Origin: Spirochaeta sp.
Lineage (GTDB): Bacteria > Spirochaetota > Spirochaetia > DSM-2461
Direction of reading: 5' to 3'
Assembly: GCA_030592625.1 (NCBI GenBank)
Contig: JAUVIY010000078.1
Span: 1-9,758, forward strand
Length of the DNA: 9,758 nucleotides
Positions 7,301 through 9,758 of the stretch are shown here, in pieces. The translations under genes and the position numbers were made by a program. The notes under the pieces were generated by a model. That model searched no databases. It saw only the letters and a program-made list of their open reading frames with translations, and was not told where the DNA came from. Positions within the stretch are counted from its first letter, which is position 1; the number at the start of each line of letters is the position of its first letter.

Positions 7301-7707
7301 TCTTGTGTCGAGGGGAACTGACCGTAACTTCCGGCGGTCACGTGGGGATTTACCCAAAAAGTCAGGGTAATGACGCCGGAAGAAACGGAGGTTTCGATAT
7401 GGACCGTCCCGGCGAAGGGGCTGCCGATTTCCCCGCTTAGATCCCACACGTAATTTGTATTTGTGTTATGCGATAAGACAGCTGGATCGGAAGTTCCGTC
7501 GTGGCTGAGTTCATAACTCAGCGATGTCGAATCGATGGTCACGTCATTGGTATCCACAACAACGACTACTTCATGAATATTCGATCCCGACGGAACTTGG
7601 AAAGTGCAATTCAAGCCGTCGACATTTTGATAGGCTGCGCTGTCTCCCAGCAAAGGAAACAAACAGAACAACAGGTGACACGTTCCAAGTATGAAACCTT
7701 TTTTCAT
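4327..7707 (-). CDS. Large exported multidomain protein with C-terminal outer-membrane beta-barrel
   Basis: This 1126-residue protein has an N-terminal signal peptide (about 1-25, KK then a hydrophobic stretch ending GDSAA). Residues 32-143 form a domain shared with the 177-residue lipoprotein upstream. Two PKD/Ig-like domains follow (about 185-290 and 295-400; SFTWDFNGSG, YTLSWKVDG, VELTITDDYG). Residues about 402-640 resemble a CBM9/DOMON carbohydrate-binding fold (FPVIDG, DTDGDG, WHVELRVPI). About 640-835 is an unassigned beta-rich part, and about 836-980 is mixed and acidic. Residues 981-1126 look like an eight-stranded OmpA-size barrel with alternating Gly/aromatic strands, ending in Phe (IGLIFRF), the usual signal for outer-membrane barrel assembly. 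The ATG at 7707 has AAGGAG seven bases before it. It is the last gene of the cluster, 29 bases after the propeller gene. Barrel and signal peptide are fairly sure; ligand and function are unknown. Confidence 0.88.
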   Translation of the reverse strand: MKKGFILGTCHLLFCLFPLLGDSAAYQNVDGLNCTFQVPSGSNIHEVVVVVDTNDVTIDSTSLSYELSHDGTSDPAVLSHNTNTNYVWDLSGEIGSPFAGTVHIETSVSSGVITLTFWVNPHVTAGSYGQFPSTQDWTFTVTGMTAGHNLDVITSASDISGVDVVLVSGIPVGAVDVDIEEPTVTLPPPGGILSISSAGEYLINSGGSIDFGLTNSDWENPIAGGQSFTWDFNGSGTALPAETVENPDPYVLDAVPVGDPNARYDISVTIRAAANGCIATDSCVLYVKNPPKAPSGIRILSPVTVPPHGDGPLFVNFNADVDHGDPFTEGDGDNDANATDYTLSWKVDGSEFDTGDSNDASPHTTNYNYTETGVQNVELTITDDYGLSSTYTSNDIYVTPIDNINFPPMAALPGEPGFPVIDGVLVPTDTDGDGILEGNGDDVIETGWHNAFRATFASGTDNPVAIQCLRPQNLTLSPYLYLSFEVNHDSAFDADDVIVLTFRPDRATPTPANDRRLSIFPVHDDAGAGEGAADGMHFNQAPQAVLYYQDSDSWSEITSGITEAATEADPGFYARVHSFEEGVDNYSWHVELRVPIEVAEGGANWVDLTDSFLFYANVIRVTDRTDTFGMEDYGTQFRWPREAPWAEGSLTAATNFPAWQWGGARRDSAFGDSTGVYFNSWSDIGIWDGFNILNTVNIDSDPFTIPMAARVHNNATGDIDNVKVLFRVAKWGATLLQDGNWTIIPETSPTTPYTNPTGSKPVPGGGDDLFHMNWDVTSGDGYYEHFRDVQDHQCVYAEIFAADGNIVRKSYWNNINFQVSSTVNDTARISAVGIGAPPENMEKHRVILEIVKQEWTEDREIDPKAMKAAEGLIAAPKRTGAYWKMVNGIETEEPTGTDSFLEYLVYAYYDTGDSLTINGNEYTMFEPIASFGYIFYHDDEVRKWLDGIENAEKISDTLYVIEIGEEDEVDIGLEIESKEYKGMSAGVHTGAAIPLDTLANTVGPGVSFFADFGWEMTSKISLNAILGYQHFFASNSGTADSYFINISANVRYFLRQNRSLRVFVGAGPGLYFPGNDIAFGFNAGLGVDFDLNRFLALEIGADYHYVQTSGGPSQFSTQHIGLIFRF
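7279..7614 (-). other. Duplicated N-terminal domain, copy in the 1126-residue protein
   Basis: Residues 32-143 of the large protein align without gaps over 112 positions to residues 37-148 of the 177-residue lipoprotein. I count about 68 identities by eye. Strongest blocks are NIHEV, VVDTND, GTV, ITLTF, VTAGSYG and PSTQDWTF. The conserved Cys (C34 here, C39 there) opens both copies. The pattern of strands and the VTAGSYG...VTG ending suggest a beta-sandwich. Confidence 0.85.
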
Positions 7708-7736
7708 TCCTGATCTCCTTTTTTTATAACGGCTCT

Positions 7737-8909
7737 CTAATCTCTTGTATAAACGAATCCGGTGCCCGCATCGGTACCACCTAACGAGTTTGTATCCGAG
7801 TAGGCCCCGATAACCATGCGGGTTCCATGGACGGCGACAGAGTTCCCAAAATAGTCATCATTCTCTCCTTTGGAATAAGCGAGTCGAGGTGTCTTGTAGA
7901 TCCAGTTATCTCCGTATTTCTCGAACATATAGACACAGCCGACATTGGCGCCACTGGAAGTACCCGGTGCACCGATGGCGGCCACCCGGTCGGTCACGGA
8001 AACGGACCATCCGAAACTATCTGACGCAACAACACCGGTAATTGACTGTTCGCTATGGAATCCCCAGGTCGACCCGTTGAGTCTGTAGAAATACACCGTC
8101 GACGAATTAGGCGCTCCGATGATGATGTCACTACCGCTAATTGAGACCGAGGTACCGTAGAGCCCTGTTAATCCCGAAACCGGAGGTTCAACGCTTTTAT
8201 CAGGCAGCCAGTTGGTTCCGCTGCGTTCATAAATTTCCGCCGCACCGTCAAATGAGCTGGTTTGCGGAACTCCGACGACCGCATAATCGCCGAACAACGA
8301 CACGGAGTACCCGAACTGATTTGAAGCCGAGGGGTCAAGGTCTTCCTGGAATACCCAGAATCCCGAATCTCTATAGTAAATTCTTGTCTTATTGGCTCCA
8401 TAGTCTCCGACGATGGCGTAATCACCATAGACGTCCACTGCCTCTCCGAAATGCACGGCTCCGGTCTCAGTACGACTCCAATCCCTCGACCAGGTACTGC
8501 CGATCCGCTTGAAAATCTCGATCTGATGTACCGATCCACCGGAAGCACCGACAACCGCATAGTCTTCGGTGATGGCGACGGCAATTCCGAAATTGATGCC
8601 CGATGTTGTGTTGATGGACTCGAGCTGTGTTAGAAACTGCCAATCATCTCCGTTTCTGACATAAATATATGCAACGCCGTTGAAGTAGGTTGAATCATTA
8701 AGCGGAGCACCGATTATCATATAATTGGCGGATATGTCTACAGAAACACCGAACTGATCCCCTGCCCCGCCCTGCATCAGCGGCGCCTGAGATAAACTCC
8801 ATGTTGGTGGATCCGAGAGTTCCATAATGGTGGATTTCAGTGCCAACGGTTCGCAGCCGATCAAAAGGATCGTCATAATGATTCCGATTACAGTAAGTGT
8901 TCTTGCCAT
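7737..8909 (-). CDS. FG-GAP-like beta-propeller lipoprotein
   Basis: This 390-residue product is predicted to be a lipoprotein on the periplasmic or outer surface. The signal peptide ends in LLIGC with the lipidated Cys at 19. I chose the ATG at 8909 because AAGGAG lies six bases upstream and the signal peptide begins there; a frame extension to 8969 adds 20 residues and overlaps the preceding gene. Seven repeats follow, each with F/YG-x-S/A-V, then a hydrophobic strand, I/VGAP or similar, and a VYIY-type strand with a Trp after it. They start near residues 53, 107, 154, 199, 251, 299 and 354, consistent with seven blades. The last blade stops at FVYTRD, and its missing strand seems supplied by WSLSQAPLMQ at 37-46, closing the ring. 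Classic calcium-binding FG-GAP loops are not obvious. It lies 38 bases after the upstream lipoprotein gene. A binding or scaffolding role is inference. Confidence 0.88.
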   Translation of the reverse strand: MARTLTVIGIIMTILLIGCEPLALKSTIMELSDPPTWSLSQAPLMQGGAGDQFGVSVDISANYMIIGAPLNDSTYFNGVAYIYVRNGDDWQFLTQLESINTTSGINFGIAVAITEDYAVVGASGGSVHQIEIFKRIGSTWSRDWSRTETGAVHFGEAVDVYGDYAIVGDYGANKTRIYYRDSGFWVFQEDLDPSASNQFGYSVSLFGDYAVVGVPQTSSFDGAAEIYERSGTNWLPDKSVEPPVSGLTGLYGTSVSISGSDIIIGAPNSSTVYFYRLNGSTWGFHSEQSITGVVASDSFGWSVSVTDRVAAIGAPGTSSGANVGCVYMFEKYGDNWIYKTPRLAYSKGENDDYFGNSVAVHGTRMVIGAYSDTNSLGGTDAGTGFVYTRD

Positions 8910-8947
8910 TTTCTTCTCCTTGGTCATAGAGACCACAGCCAACGGTT

Positions 8948-9481
8948 TCAACTGCAAATACATTGACATGTAATGGAAACCGGATTCGAAAGAGTATCGA
9001 TAGCAGATGCCGAGACCTTCACGTCTTGGCCGGAAAGGCCGGTGACGGAGAAGGTCCAGTCCTGGGTCGATGGGATAGACCCGTAGCTGCCGGCCGTAAC
9101 TTTCGGATTCAAATAAAAAGTCAAAGTGATTTCACAAGAAGAGAACGCAGTCTCAACAAGGACCGTCCCGGGCAGCGCTGAGCCGGTCTCAGTGCTGAGG
9201 TCCCATGTAAAGTTTGTATTCGCGTTGTTAAAAAATGTTCTCGGGGCAGTCGCGCCGTCGTGAGTAAGCGTGTAGGTCAGATCCACCGAGTTGACGGTGG
9301 CGTCGTTGGTATCCACCACTATAGTCACTTCATGGATATTCAGTCCCCCCGGTACAGTAAAGATGCAGTCCACTCGATCCGCGCTCGTGCAGGAACATGG
9401 ATCCGGTGGAGCGACATCCATTTTGCAGCCGGCCAGCAGCAAAAAGGAGAAGATTCCGAAAGCACATCCTATTCGTCCCAC
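8948..9481 (-). CDS. Lipoprotein with duplicated beta-domain and Cys-rich ends
   Basis: This 177-residue lipoprotein starts at a GTG (9481). An AAGGA nine bases before supports this start, and it overlaps the end of the upstream TPR gene by 13 bases, which points to translational coupling. The signal peptide MGRIGCAFGIFSFLLLAGC ends in the lipobox LAGC with Cys19. The domain at 37-148 is the same as residues 32-143 of the 1126-residue exported protein. Cysteines cluster on both sides of it: CSC at 29-31 and C39 before or at its edge, and TCQCIC at 171-176, right at the C-terminus, plus C116 inside. Such clusters outside the cytoplasm suggest disulfides or metal binding. I do not recognise the domain from a named family. 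With its neighbours it is likely part of a surface complex. Confidence 0.85.
   Translation of the reverse strand: MGRIGCAFGIFSFLLLAGCKMDVAPPDPCSCTSADRVDCIFTVPGGLNIHEVTIVVDTNDATVNSVDLTYTLTHDGATAPRTFFNNANTNFTWDLSTETGSALPGTVLVETAFSSCEITLTFYLNPKVTAGSYGSIPSTQDWTFSVTGLSGQDVKVSASAIDTLSNPVSITCQCICS
9038..9373 (-). other. Duplicated domain, copy in the 177-residue lipoprotein
   Basis: Residues 37-148 of the lipoprotein; partner of the domain at 7279-7614. Equal length and no gaps in the alignment indicate duplication of a whole domain unit within the cluster. The DNA is also visibly similar around the VTAGSYG to DWTF part. Confidence 0.85.
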
Positions 9482-9758
9482 AACATCACATCCTTTTCGT
9501 CGGCCATATTCGAGGCCCGGGCAATCTCTTCCTGCCTGAGTTCCAGATAGGCGAAGCGTTCGGAAAGTGAGGTGTCGACATCCTTCAATTTCCGATAGTA
9601 TTTTCGGACGAAACTGTAGTTCTCCAGTTCGTGATGAACCCTCGCCAGGCCCACCAGAATTTTCGCGTTACCATTGTCCAGTTCATAAGCTCGTTCGTAA
9701 TAATCGAGGGCATCGAAGTATTCCCCCTCCAGATACAGAATGTTGCCCATATTCATCA
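9469..9758 (-). CDS. TPR-repeat protein, C-terminal part (5' end beyond window)
   Basis: The reading frame is open to the right edge, so only the last 96 or so codons are present. Residues near the edge read LYLEGEYFDALDYYERAYEL, a tetratricopeptide repeat with the usual small and aromatic positions (G, Y, A, Y, A). It is followed by a second repeat, ILVGLARVHHELENYSFVRK. The end is charged (QEEIARASNMADEKDVMLWDE). TPR arrays are protein-docking scaffolds; which partner it binds is unknown, but its stop codon lies inside the next gene, so it is probably made together with the lipoproteins. Whether it carries a signal peptide or other domains cannot be seen here. Confidence 0.8.
   Translation of the reverse strand, partial: MNMGNILYLEGEYFDALDYYERAYELDNGNAKILVGLARVHHELENYSFVRKYYRKLKDVDTSLSERFAYLELRQEEIARASNMADEKDVMLWDE

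Noticed and set aside
4351..7321. Several long plus-strand open frames opposite the large exported protein (for example 4618-5433 and 5572-6288)
   Set aside because: They mirror the codon pattern of the minus-strand gene, lack ribosome binding sites and known motifs, and the minus-strand protein has a clear signal peptide, domains and barrel.

Overview
The window reads as chromosomal DNA from a Gram-negative (diderm) bacterium. The right half encodes two lipoproteins and a large exported protein that ends in an outer-membrane-type beta-barrel. I cannot name the lineage. There are no RNA genes or CRISPR arrays that I can see.

The left part (1-4184) is largely a graveyard of mobile DNA and broken genes around one intact regulator. 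Positions 1-782 are a decayed IS91-type (HUH/Y2) transposase on the minus strand, with internal deletions and frame breaks. It abuts a truncated hepT-like antitoxin relic (813-1016, minus) that has an in-frame TAG. Positions 1283-1933 encode an extended-SDR NAD-dependent epimerase that lacks its usual C-terminal part. Upstream of it, 2145-2843 is a complete MerR-type regulator with two HTH domains, a good sigma70-type promoter, and a perfect 29-bp palindrome over the promoter's -10 end and start site. A DDE (rve-type) insertion sequence with matching terminal inverted repeats (2933-4184) sits just upstream of that promoter. Its transposase is frameshifted and is interrupted by a 133-bp palindromic element (3872-4004), made of three consecutive hairpins and flanked by a short duplication. 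Removing the element and one repeat restores the transposase frame.

The right part (4327-9758) is a compact run of four minus-strand genes, probably one operon whose promoter lies beyond the window. In order of transcription they are: a TPR protein (partial); a lipoprotein of 177 residues whose GTG start overlaps the TPR gene; a lipoprotein predicted to be a seven-bladed FG-GAP-like beta-propeller; and a 1126-residue exported protein. The last has PKD-like domains, a CBM9/DOMON-like domain and a C-terminal membrane barrel. The 177-residue lipoprotein and the N-terminus of the 1126-residue protein share a domain of about 112 residues that aligns without gaps. This suggests duplication within the cluster and a shared surface function. 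The system is not one I recognise by name; its role in adhesion, carbohydrate binding or envelope architecture is inference only.
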